DNA of 20,742 nucleotides from a virus, in IMG/VR virus record IMGVR_UViG_3300028864_000112, positions 1-20,742 of that record. One strand, given 5' to 3'. This document shows positions 6,189 to 13,145 of the stretch, one piece after another; the stretch's first letter is position 1; every line of letters begins with the position of its first letter. The notes beneath the pieces were generated by a model. It was not told the origin of the DNA, searched no databases, and worked only from the letters and a program-made list of their open reading frames with translations. The position numbers were made by a program, and so were the translations under genes.

Positions 6189-7103
6189 CTATATGACATA
6201 GTTTTTAAACATTTCATTTACATTTTCTGAAAAGAACTTATCTGCATCTGTCGCATTTTTACTTTCAACATCCCTATATCTTGAATAATAATTAGATTCG
6301 TCTTTATCAAGCTTATGGAGTATTACACTAATCCAATTATTCCTCACCTCTTTGTCTTTAATACAACTTGAAAATTTATGTAGAACATAATAAGCTCTTT
6401 TTATTGAGGATTTTTCAATTTTCAAATTCGAATTTAATTGCATTAGATTTATAGATTTGTAGAATTCTAATTCTGTCATACTTTCAAAAATAACCCCATT
6501 ACCTAGTTTATACACTTCGAAAACTATACCCATTGAAAAATACGGAGCTAAAGCTGAGTTATCAATGAATGACTTATACCTCTCATCTGATTTAAAATTA
6601 TTGTTTATCTCATTCAATAGGTATTTACAGAAAACATAAATCTCAAAATGATAGTCATTTAATATAAATCCATACTGACTATAAAATGTTGATTTATAAT
6701 AAGCATCTCTACCTGGCATCTCCATGTCCATACCTAAATAATTTTTCAGCATTACATTTGTTTCTGAATAGTATTCAGGGTGCCTTGATCTGTACGTATC
6801 CAGCATAAGTTGTTCTCGGTTATACTGCCTAAAGAATTTTTTATGTTTTTCATATAGTTGTACAATTTCAGTTGCAGTATCTTTAAGTCCTGTCAAAATT
6901 TCAACCCTCTCAGCACCTAAAACTTCTGGTGGATATTCTTCAATTATTTTCCACTCTGCAATACATCTCTCATATGCAGCACGAAAAATGTCTTGGGAGT
7001 CAAAATCAAAGTTAGTTCCTTCAGTGTTCAATTCTTTTACCCAATACTGTTTAATGTCAATTAGAATAAAATCTAACATTGACTGTACAATTTCTTTTCT
7101 CAT
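6189..7103 (-). CDS. Solitary 304-aa protein of unknown function
   Basis: This soluble protein is rich in Tyr, Phe, Asn and Glu, with no signal peptide, membrane segment or motif I recognise. Long amphipathic helical stretches alternate with aromatic clusters (for example YFSMGIVFEVYKLGNGVIF around residues 190-208). The gene stands alone between two strong terminators, with its own -7 box, TACATTTG, 30 nt before the ATG. It sits at the junction of the tail genes and the mobilisation genes, which is a typical place for an independently acquired cargo gene. Function unknown. Confidence 0.75.
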   Translation of the reverse strand: MRKEIVQSMLDFILIDIKQYWVKELNTEGTNFDFDSQDIFRAAYERCIAEWKIIEEYPPEVLGAERVEILTGLKDTATEIVQLYEKHKKFFRQYNREQLMLDTYRSRHPEYYSETNVMLKNYLGMDMEMPGRDAYYKSTFYSQYGFILNDYHFEIYVFCKYLLNEINNNFKSDERYKSFIDNSALAPYFSMGIVFEVYKLGNGVIFESMTELEFYKSINLMQLNSNLKIEKSSIKRAYYVLHKFSSCIKDKEVRNNWISVILHKLDKDESNYYSRYRDVESKNATDADKFFSENVNEMFKNYVI

Positions 7104-7132
7104 TTTATTTATAGTTAATAATTAATAATCTG

Positions 7133-7140
7133 CAAATGTA
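7133..7140 (-). promoter_or_regulatory. -7 box of the 304-aa gene
   Basis: Minus-strand TACATTTG matches TAnnTTTG 30 nt upstream of the ATG. A TTG lies 22 nt further up, longer than the usual 19-20. The box sits directly after the tail-operon terminator, giving the gene its own transcription unit. Confidence 0.5.
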
Positions 7141-7150
7141 ATAAATGCAA

Positions 7151-7192
7151 AAAAAACAGCCGCAATAATTTTACATTACTGCGGCTGTTTTT
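7151..7192 (-). terminator. Terminator of the tail-hub operon
   Basis: The stem AACAGCCGCA (7155-7164) with TGCGGCTGTT (7180-7189) is extended by AT pairs towards the loop. A runs on the left and T runs on the right make it work in both directions. It lies about 83 nt past the stop of the gpD-like gene; nothing else is visible in that gap. Confidence 0.85.
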
Positions 7193-7275
7193 AATAATCT
7201 TATAGAATAAAAATACTTATTAAACTTACACCGGCAAAGCATTGCTTATTTCAGGTGCATTTCGTTTATAGAATT

Positions 7276-8373
7276 TCATTCATTTGCTTCTTGGGTATCT
7301 ATCTGTACCGTTTCTTCTTTGGTAGGTAATGGTTTGCCAACTCTTGGAACTCGCTTTGGTTTCGGAATAGTACCAGTTTTCCTAATTTCAAGACTAGTAG
7401 TATATGCAGATCCACCTGATATTTTATGGGTACTGGTTACTATATGGTATTTCCCGCTAGCTAAGCCGAATCCGGTTAGATCAAAGTTCACACCGGCAAC
7501 TAATAATGGATCACCTTGAAATTCATCTAGCGTACCACTCTCTTTGAATTTATTTTTATTCCAAAGCCCGGCTTTTACTTTCGCCTCTGCTGTATGTACA
7601 TTATTAGCTTTACCGCTCAATATGTGAATGTCAAGCACATCATTATTCAAGATATCAGTCACTTCACTCTTTATTACTTTCCCTTTCTTTGGGTCCCGCC
7701 TTGAAAATGAAGCCGCAGCATAGGTATCATAGGTTTTATTAGTCATTGAATAATTTCCAATATCTGTCTTATCAATTTCCATTACACTTGGTGCATTATC
7801 AAGTGTATAATAATCAATAAAGACAAGATTATTACCTTTAACTGAAAACAGGAACCCATATTCTTTAGCTAACTCTGATAAAAATGATAAATCAGTTTTA
7901 TTCTCTTGTGTTTTTCGGTCAATATTTATGGCCGATAACTTGATACTGGAATTATCAACCAATTTAAAGCCATGTTTATTGCAGAAGAATATTGCAACTT
8001 GCTTCAAAGTCATTTTTTCAAATGCTTTATTATTTCTTGTCCGCAACGCTTTATTTATTCCTGTAGAAATTGTCTTCATTTCTATTATATCAGGCATCCC
8101 TGATAAAGTAATTTCATCTACTTGGAAAATACCACAGTCAATCAATTGATCACCATACCCAATAAATGCTTGAATTGTATCACCCTCTACCGGGTACCAT
8201 TCTTCACTCCACACACCTGAAGTATTATCAAAAGTCAATGTACATTCATCGCTTGCACCCTCTTCGTGATCTGTATACGTTATGGACGATAGATATTTAT
8301 CCACTGTTTTTGCAATATCCTTGTTATTCCAAATTACTTTAACGACTGTTTTTTTTGCAATTTCTTCCATCAT
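7276..8373 (-). CDS. Phage tail hub, late control D (gpD) family
   Basis: This is a 365-residue protein of the gpD/gp27/VgrG hub family, which joins the tail tube to the tail tip of contractile-tailed phages. The N-terminal part (ITYTDHEEGASDECTLTFDN, then a region with VEGDTIQAFIGYG and CGIFQVDEI) matches the first hub barrel. The central part (IDRKTQENKTDLSFLSELA, residues ~150-170) is the conserved segment of the D family. The length is usual for the family and the frame is intact. It is the last gene of a four-gene operon read from the repressor-controlled region at 9322-9439. P2-like D genes normally follow the tape measure gene, and here they do, but with the regulatory region between. 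No tube, sheath or spike gene is nearby. Confidence 0.85.
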   Translation of the reverse strand: MMEEIAKKTVVKVIWNNKDIAKTVDKYLSSITYTDHEEGASDECTLTFDNTSGVWSEEWYPVEGDTIQAFIGYGDQLIDCGIFQVDEITLSGMPDIIEMKTISTGINKALRTRNNKAFEKMTLKQVAIFFCNKHGFKLVDNSSIKLSAINIDRKTQENKTDLSFLSELAKEYGFLFSVKGNNLVFIDYYTLDNAPSVMEIDKTDIGNYSMTNKTYDTYAAASFSRRDPKKGKVIKSEVTDILNNDVLDIHILSGKANNVHTAEAKVKAGLWNKNKFKESGTLDEFQGDPLLVAGVNFDLTGFGLASGKYHIVTSTHKISGGSAYTTSLEIRKTGTIPKPKRVPRVGKPLPTKEETVQIDTQEANE

Positions 8374-8392
8374 ATTTTACATTTAAGTGTTT

Positions 8393-8737
8393 TTAATCTA
8401 AATCTTTAGTAATCCCCTTTATTGTTTCTGAAATTTCACTATAAAACCATTGGTGTCTATTTGCAACGATTGTTATTCGCAAAACATTATCTAAAAGGGA
8501 ACATATCTTATCTTCAAAAGGATCATCGCGAAACTTCACTTTAATTCTATTTATTTCGTTGATAATATCCCTTCCATTAAAAAGAGCAAACTCCGATAAT
8601 TCTTCTAACCCATCACAAATAATATTCTTTATATTCACTGTTGCTGTCTCTTTATTTCCATATGAACTTCCCAATACAACAGCCCCAATACCGCTAAAAG
8701 CCTCAACAAGATTTCCTTTTAATACATTTGACTCCAT
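8393..8737 (-). CDS. Unknown 114-aa protein in the tail-hub operon
   Basis: This small acidic soluble protein has a glycine-rich stretch near its N-terminus (AFSGIGAVVLGSSYGNKETA, residues 13-32), followed by mostly helical sequence and a Trp-containing end. It lies 19 nt upstream of the gpD-like gene and 24 nt downstream of the winged-helix gene, in one operon. I do not recognise the family. By position it could be a small tail protein or a regulator. Confidence 0.6.
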   Translation of the reverse strand: MESNVLKGNLVEAFSGIGAVVLGSSYGNKETATVNIKNIICDGLEELSEFALFNGRDIINEINRIKVKFRDDPFEDKICSLLDNVLRITIVANRHQWFYSEISETIKGITKDLD

Positions 8738-8761
8738 AATATTTCCTTTGATTAATGTGTG

Positions 8762-9043
8762 TTATTTTTTTACTTTCATTTTCCAAAATGGATACTGTAT
8801 TTCAGCAGCCATCAAATCGCACTCTGATACTTTATATTCGCGAACAGTTTGTTTACCGTTCCACCTCTCATACACTTTTATAAGTCCGTCCTTTGACCAC
8901 TGTGTAATATTTCTCTGCCTGTAATGCTCAAAAGCTGCATTTTCAGAGATAAAAAGCGTTTTGGGTCTATTCATAATTGACTCCAAATAAATTGCTGTTT
9001 TGCGAGCTATTATATCAGCTTCGCGTGCTAGTAATCCGTCCAT
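8762..9043 (-). CDS. Small winged-helix/excisionase-like protein
   Basis: This is a 93-residue protein. Residues 33-75 (FISENAAFEHYRQRNITQWSK, then GLIKVYERWNGKQTVREYKV) read as a MerR/excisionase-type helix-turn-helix with a wing: an aromatic helix, a recognition helix before SKDGLIK, and a beta hairpin. It starts 2 nt after the stop of the upstream 77-aa gene. A DNA-binding protein as the second gene after a repressor-controlled promoter suggests a Cro-, Xis- or activator-like role, which is inference. Confidence 0.6.
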   Translation of the reverse strand: MDGLLAREADIIARKTAIYLESIMNRPKTLFISENAAFEHYRQRNITQWSKDGLIKVYERWNGKQTVREYKVSECDLMAAEIQYPFWKMKVKK

Positions 9044-9045
9044 AT

Positions 9046-9279
9046 TTAATTATTTATTATTGAAAGTTTCTGTTTCGACCAAAACTGTATGAATTTTGCT
9101 TCACCACAATTCGACTTATATCGAAGTGCTATAGTAGAATATTTCTCTGCTATTTGGTAATCTTTAATAATATAAAACCATACTCTTGCCATTTGCAAAT
9201 ATGCACTATATGAAATTTCATCAAGATTCATTATTGTTTCTGTTTCCTGGCAGTTAGCGTCTATATTTCTTATTCCCAT
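9046..9279 (-). CDS. Unknown 77-aa protein, first gene of the repressor-controlled operon
   Basis: This small protein carries a helical segment (YSAYLQMARVWFYIIKDYQIAE) that recalls a single tetratricopeptide-like helix pair, but no repeat is present. The ATG at 9279 is preferred over an in-frame TTG two codons upstream; a later ATG (MNLDEIS) is possible. It lies directly downstream of the minus-strand promoter opposite the repressor gene, the usual position of the first early gene. Confidence 0.5.
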   Translation of the reverse strand: MGIRNIDANCQETETIMNLDEISYSAYLQMARVWFYIIKDYQIAEKYSTIALRYKSNCGEAKFIQFWSKQKLSIINN

Positions 9280-9317
9280 ATTCAAACATTAATTATATTG
9301 TTATACATTATTATTAT

Positions 9318-9439
9318 GGCACAAATATACTGCTATATAATATATAAACAGAGACTAATAAGTTAATAATTATCACTACATGATATATTTAACAACAAGT
9401 TATACTGCTGTAATGTATATAGCATTATCTTTGCTATAA
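9318..9439. promoter_or_regulatory. Divergent operator-promoter region of the repressor
   Basis: The 177-bp gap separates the plus-strand repressor from the minus-strand operon. A minus-strand promoter reads TCTG-N19-TATATTTG (-7 at 9322-9329). The plus-strand -7 box TATCTTTG is at 9426-9433, embedded in the inverted repeat TATAGCA (9418-9424) / TGCTATA (9432-9438). TGCTATA also occurs at 9331-9337, in the spacer of the minus promoter, and a related block beginning TATACTGCT occurs at 9326 and 9401. This is what a lambda-like switch with repeated operators would look like. Confidence 0.6.
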
Positions 9440-9456
9440 ATTAATATAATATAAAT

Positions 9457-9750
9457 ATGGAAAACAGAATTAAAGAAGTCCTAAAAAACAAGGGAATAAG
9501 CGTTGGGAGCTTAGCCGAAAAGGTGGGGATTACGCAGCCAAATATGTCAAATATAATAAATGGAAAAAATAATCCGGCGATTGAAACACTCGAGAAAATT
9601 GCATTAGCATTAGAAGTATCAATCTCTGAACTATTGGAAACAAAAACAGAGCTGTATGGTGTTGTATTATGGAAGAATAAGGCTTACCGGATAGATAACG
9701 AAATGGCATTAAAGCAATTGTACAATGATTATTTCGCAGAGAAACAATGA
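9457..9750 (+). CDS. CI-like XRE repressor
   Basis: This 97-residue protein is the only intact plus-strand gene of the element. Residues 4-60 are an XRE helix-turn-helix (SVGSLAEKVGITQPNMSNII). The short C-terminal part (LYGVVLWKNKAYRI, 66-79) is shared by many Bacteroidota phage and element repressors and may form a dimerisation strand pair. No LexA-like protease domain is present, so RecA-driven self-cleavage is unlikely and induction must be by another route. It is divergent from the 77-aa gene and should hold the tail-hub operon, and perhaps the element, silent. Its end converges on the tape measure gene. Confidence 0.85.
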   Translation: MENRIKEVLKNKGISVGSLAEKVGITQPNMSNIINGKNNPAIETLEKIALALEVSISELLETKTELYGVVLWKNKAYRIDNEMALKQLYNDYFAEKQ

Positions 9751-9773
9751 TTCAAAGTATCATTGTTTCTCTG
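9737..9773. terminator. Hairpin between the converging repressor and tape measure genes
   Basis: A perfect 15-bp stem, CAGAGAAACAATGAT (9737-9751) with ATCATTGTTTCTCTG (9759-9773), has a 7-nt loop. Its left arm covers the last codons and stop of the repressor gene. There is no long T run on either side, so termination is plausible rather than certain; the hairpin may also protect the transcript ends. Confidence 0.55.
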
Positions 9774-9799
9774 TTCAACATTAACCACCCAATTTAAAA

Positions 9800-11524
9800 T
9801 CATTTATTATAAGAAACCCTTAGATCATTCTTAAATGACCCTTTTACAATATTTGTAATCTCATCCTTATGTTTCTGAAGCATTTTTTTAAAGCTATCAA
9901 CGTCTCCACTATTTCCACCATTTATATTTACATTATATGTATAATTTAAAGCTGGAGAATTTTGTGTGTTCTTTGTTGTAGATATTTTATTATCAATCTT
10001 TGATTGATTACTTGAATAAATACTTTCAACCTTGGATTTATTTTTAACTTGTATAGCAGCTTTTTCATTATTATGTATACCTGATTTTTCAGCAGCTAGT
10101 ATTTTAGAATAGGTAGGCTGAATTGATTGAACCAACGTTACACTTTTACGCATTGCATTCATTTTAGCATCATAACCACTCAATGCTTTTACTCCTTTTA
10201 ATGCTTCGCTACCTGCTGCTGAAAACTTTCCTTTAAAGAGTAATCCTATTGCTCGACCCAAAGACCCCAAACCAGTTATAATACCTTTTATCCTATCAAC
10301 TACATAATCTTTCAAAATTCCACCAAATCCTTTTACAACTTCCCAGATAGTTTTAATTACAGCTCTGAAAGTTTCAAACTTTTTCCAACATACTGCTAAA
10401 ACGGCAACTAATGTACCTATTGCCAAAACGATCCATCCAATTGGACTAGCTATAAATGCCGCATTCCATAACCATTGGGCTGCTGTTACAATTCCAGTCC
10501 AAACAGACGAAATTTTCTGCGCAGCTATCATTTTATAATAACCAGAAGTAACTCCCCACATAACCAATTTAATGGCTTTAAAAACAGACACCACAGTTTG
10601 AACAGTTTTACTAATAACTACTACAGTTTTTATTGCAGTACCAATTCCCCAAATAGCTCCACCAACTATAGCTGCTATTTTAGCCCAATGCAATAATTGA
10701 GAAACTAAATCTCTATTGTTTGTTATCCAATCTGTAACATTATTTACAATCTCTAGAACTTTATCTGCTAAACGAGTAAATGCCGGCATCACGGCCAAGG
10801 CAATTTTATTTTTTGTGCCTTCCATCTTATCCGTCATTTCACGCAACTTTTTATTAAATTCAGCTGCTTTAGCTATACCTTCGTCATCGATCATTTCACC
10901 GTTCTTTTTCATTTCATCGGTTAATTCTGCTATTGACTTACTGCCTTTATTCAGCATAGGTATCATATCCTTACCACTTTTCCCAAACAGCAACATTGCC
11001 AAAGCTGTTTTTTTGGGACCATCAGCTGCTGACTTAAATTTATCGGATATTTCTTTTAATACCTGGGTAGTAGGCTTTAATTTTCCAGTACTATCTTTTG
11101 CACTTATTCCAGCAGCTTTAAATATTGCTATTGACGATTTTTGACCCATTGCGGCCGTCACCATTGTTTTTGACAACTTTGCTACTCCTGATTCAAATCT
11201 ATCACTTTCCATTCCAGCCCTTGAAGCTGCTTTTGCCCATACTTGGAACCCTTCATTCGACATTCCAATTTTTTGGCTTGATCGCGCAATCTCTTTAGCG
11301 TGAGTAGCTGTTGTTTTTGTCATTGCAAACAGAGAAGTTGCTACCGCAACACCTGATCCAATAACAGACATACCTATTTTTTGTAGGTTGCCGCCCATTT
11401 TGTCATATTTTTTTTGGAAATTACTCATTGATTTAAGTGATTTCCCCATTGCCCGGTCAACAACCATAGAAATTTTATCTGTCGCAGATAAAATAAGCCC
11501 TAATTTCATTGGTGATTCAGCCAT
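9800..11524 (-). CDS. Phage tail tape measure protein
   Basis: This 574-residue protein would set tail length and lie inside the tail tube. The N-terminal part (MKLGLILSATDKISMVVDRA, then long Ala/Lys/Ser-rich helices) and the motif ALAMLLFGKSGKDMIPMLN (residues ~180-198) are typical of TP901/P2 gpT-like tape measures. Several hydrophobic segments fall between about 280 and 380, including SPIGWIVLAIGTLVAVLAV. The C-terminus is polar with a short asparagine-rich part. At about 0.15 nm per residue it would specify a tail of roughly 85 nm. The gene follows the E/E'-like chaperone as in P2, under its own late-type promoter at 11550-11577. It is intact. Confidence 0.92.
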   Translation of the reverse strand: MAESPMKLGLILSATDKISMVVDRAMGKSLKSMSNFQKKYDKMGGNLQKIGMSVIGSGVAVATSLFAMTKTTATHAKEIARSSQKIGMSNEGFQVWAKAASRAGMESDRFESGVAKLSKTMVTAAMGQKSSIAIFKAAGISAKDSTGKLKPTTQVLKEISDKFKSAADGPKKTALAMLLFGKSGKDMIPMLNKGSKSIAELTDEMKKNGEMIDDEGIAKAAEFNKKLREMTDKMEGTKNKIALAVMPAFTRLADKVLEIVNNVTDWITNNRDLVSQLLHWAKIAAIVGGAIWGIGTAIKTVVVISKTVQTVVSVFKAIKLVMWGVTSGYYKMIAAQKISSVWTGIVTAAQWLWNAAFIASPIGWIVLAIGTLVAVLAVCWKKFETFRAVIKTIWEVVKGFGGILKDYVVDRIKGIITGLGSLGRAIGLLFKGKFSAAGSEALKGVKALSGYDAKMNAMRKSVTLVQSIQPTYSKILAAEKSGIHNNEKAAIQVKNKSKVESIYSSNQSKIDNKISTTKNTQNSPALNYTYNVNINGGNSGDVDSFKKMLQKHKDEITNIVKGSFKNDLRVSYNK

Positions 11525-11549
11525 ATAATTTGATAGTTAGTTCATTAAT

Positions 11550-11577
11550 TGAAGTCTTACAAAAATAAACTACATAA
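11550..11577 (-). promoter_or_regulatory. Late-type promoter of the tape measure gene
   Basis: A 28-bp block differs by only two bases from the block at 12225-12252 upstream of the tail chaperone gene. It contains minus-strand TATTTTTG (11567-11560), a -7 match, 35 nt before the ATG. Conservation extends on both sides of the -7 box (TTATGTA upstream, TAAGA downstream), suggesting recognition by an additional factor. Confidence 0.65.
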
Positions 11578-11675
11578 GTTTCAACTATTAAAATTATATA
11601 CGTCAATCCTGTTTCTGTTTCGCCTTTGTTTATTTGGGCTCCTACCCAGGGTATATGCTAGGTTATGAATCCACG

Positions 11676-11702
11676 AAAAAAGCCTTACATTACTGCAAGG
11701 CT
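11676..11702 (-). terminator. Terminator after the tail chaperone frameshift product
   Basis: On the minus strand AGCCTT, a 10-nt loop and AAGGCT are followed by six T residues. The stem begins 1 nt after the stop codon of the frameshifted chaperone, at 11704. It explains why the tape measure gene needs its own promoter. The stem is short. The 100 bases between it and that promoter show nothing else. Confidence 0.65.
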
Positions 11703-11703
11703 C

Positions 11704-11874
11704 TTATAAGTTTGTTACCGCAACAGGCTTTACTGCTTCCAGTTCCAATTCATACAGTTTGTATGCGCTTTCAAGGTATTCTGTAAACCTATCCACATAC
11801 ATGTTTTCTACTTCTGCTATCCCCGACGCTGTATAGTGTGCCAAAAACACAATATCTTCAGTCGGGATTATACG
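11704..11874 (-). CDS. E'-like extension of the tail chaperone, -1 frame (56 codons)
   Basis: Reading on in the -1 frame from the AAC codon of the slippery site gives an open frame of 56 codons (RIIPTEDIVFLAHYTASG to VAVTNL) ending in TAA at 11706-11704. It has no start codon of its own near its beginning and is acidic and helical. It is placed exactly where E' of P2 and T of lambda follow E and G. Translation by frameshifting would give a 145-residue fusion (89 residues from the zero frame plus 56). The tape measure gene follows, as these chaperones require. Confidence 0.75.
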   Translation of the reverse strand, partial: RIIPTEDIVFLAHYTASGIAEVENMYVDRFTEYLESAYKLYELELEAVKPVAVTNL

Positions 11875-11880
11875 TTTTTT
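11822..11880 (-). promoter_or_regulatory. Programmed -1 ribosomal frameshift signal
   Basis: The heptamer A AAA AAC (11880-11874, minus strand) is in phase with the zero frame (TTA AAA AAC) two codons before the chaperone stop. After a 7-nt spacer comes a stem CCCGAC (11866-11861) with GTCGGG (11827-11822). Its loop can form an inner stem, TGTG with CACA. A slippery heptamer, a 5-9 nt spacer and a downstream structure are the three parts of a classic -1 signal. Confidence 0.78.
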
Positions 11881-12140
11881 AATTCGTCCTCATCAATAAA
11901 TAACGAAGATAACAACTCTAAATCATCATCATACAAATCGAGTATATCTTCCAACACTACATTTTTGCCGTTAAATTGTACTTTAGTAGCAAACTGGGCG
12001 TATGTAGTTAAATACTCTTTACCCTTTGGCTGATTACCTGCATTTGCTAAATCGCGAACTGTAGCACGTTTCTTAGTTGCTACTACTCCATTACTAAGCG
12101 TTACCGATTCCGGTAATGCCTTTTCTTCTTTTTCTAACAT
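11868..12140 (-). CDS. Tail assembly chaperone, P2 gpE-like (zero-frame product)
   Basis: This 90-residue acidic protein has the pattern LSNGVVATKKRATVRDL, then KVQFNGKNVVLEDILDL and an acidic Leu-rich end, shared by small tail assembly proteins of the P2 gpE / Mu gp41 type. These act with a frameshifted longer form to load the tape measure protein before the tube assembles around it. The last codons TTA AAA AAC form the slippery site. The gene sits just before the tape measure gene, as in P2, and has its own promoter about 85 nt upstream. Confidence 0.8.
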   Translation of the reverse strand: MLEKEEKALPESVTLSNGVVATKKRATVRDLANAGNQPKGKEYLTTYAQFATKVQFNGKNVVLEDILDLYDDDLELLSSLFIDEDELKNV

Positions 12141-12224
12141 GTTGTCAATATTAAATGTGAATACTTATAAATTTTAATAACTCCTGATACAAATCAAAGA
12201 AATTCATTTCTTATATGTAAAATA

Positions 12225-12252
12225 TGAACTCTTACAAAAATAAAATACATAA
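12225..12252 (-). promoter_or_regulatory. Late-type promoter of the tail chaperone gene
   Basis: This 28-bp block is identical at 26 positions to 11550-11577. It carries minus-strand TATTTTTG (12242-12235) as the -7 box, 94 nt before the ATG, leaving a long leader. The pair of near-identical blocks marks a shared regulon for the tail genes. Confidence 0.65.
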
Positions 12253-12410
12253 TCTCCAATAGTGAAAAATAAGTACGTTTAACCAGTTTCAATCTCAAAT
12301 ACAAATCCCATTATTTTCAAAGAATATTACTTTTCAGCAATTATTATGTAGGTTTTGGGATTATTGAAAATTCATCATACACCCCAGTTTTAATAGTAAA
12401 TATGAACTTA

Positions 12411-12533
12411 TGCGTATGTAAATAAAAAAAAATAAAAGTGCGTACATAAATGCGTACATGTAATTAATCATATACGCATTTTCGCGCGCGCGACTTAATT
12501 GTGAAAATACAACAAAAAAAAATCAAGTGCGTA
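12411..12533. repeat. TGCGTA iterons with a CG run, candidate origin
   Basis: Within the gene-free stretch 12253-12652, TGCGTA occurs at 12411, 12439, 12451 and 12528, three of them as TGCGTACAT, with one inverted copy, TACGCA, at 12473-12478. Poly-A stretches alternate with them, and a CGCGCGCGCG run lies at 12483-12492, striking in AT-rich DNA. Iterons plus AT-rich tracts near a DnaB/DUF6291 replication operon suggest a replication origin or an initiator/repressor binding zone. The rest of the gap shows only a 10-bp palindrome, AACAATTGTT, at 12620-12629. Confidence 0.5.
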
Positions 12534-12652
12534 CATAAAAAAAAACATGTAACTAGATCGAAAACGGGAGTGTAGCCCACTGCTTTCAATAAAGGCTCAC
12601 AGTACCTTTTGTTAACAACAACAATTGTTCATAGGTCAAGATATACATATTC

Positions 12653-13138
12653 TTACTTTAATCCCCTCAATCTTTTAGTCTTAATCATGAATCGTTGCAA
12701 ATCAATTATTTTAGTATTTTGATTTATTTGATCCGTTGTAAATCCTTTCCTTCTTAACTTTTTCTTTACGTAGTTATCTTTTAGTAATTTCGTTTCATTG
12801 ATGTTCTGAGTCCTTCGCTTCTCAGTATAGCCTTCATAACCTTTGTAATTGAGTTTGTTATATTGCCGTTCCTTCTCCTTCTTCTCTTCAACCGTTAATC
12901 TTACAATTGGGTGTTCAATCCTATAGGCTATTAGTTCATTCACCCTTCGTTCATTCACCCTCTTTCTTTGAGCATAAACTTTATCAGGATTATTATTCTT
13001 CCACTCCTTTTGTTTGTCAGCATCTCTTTCTCTGTTTCTCTCTCTATAGAGCTTCTCCCGTTCGGCAATTTTAGCCTTATTTTTAATCCGATATTGTTGT
13101 TCATACAATTTCCGTTTGCTTTTGTCTTTATATGGCAT
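12653..13138 (-). CDS. Highly basic 161-aa phage-type protein
   Basis: This very Lys/Arg-rich protein begins MPYKDKSKRKLYEQQYR, a start seen in small phage nuclease-associated and DNA-binding proteins, and has a long charged helical middle. The last 50 residues (INETKLLKDNYVKKKLRRKG, then IIDLQRFMIKTKRLR) look like a compact conserved domain. No HNH Cys/His pattern is present, so nuclease activity is not supported. It starts 7 nt after the stop of the gpZ-like gene and is the last gene of that operon. Nucleic-acid binding is likely; function unknown. Confidence 0.65.
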   Translation of the reverse strand: MPYKDKSKRKLYEQQYRIKNKAKIAEREKLYRERNRERDADKQKEWKNNNPDKVYAQRKRVNERRVNELIAYRIEHPIVRLTVEEKKEKERQYNKLNYKGYEGYTEKRRTQNINETKLLKDNYVKKKLRRKGFTTDQINQNTKIIDLQRFMIKTKRLRGLK

Positions 13139-13145
13139 GGTAGTA

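Noticed and set aside
12981-13130. HNH endonuclease reading of the basic 161-aa protein, suggested by its MPYKDK start.
   Set aside because: No Cys pairs or His-Asn-His pattern is present anywhere in the protein.
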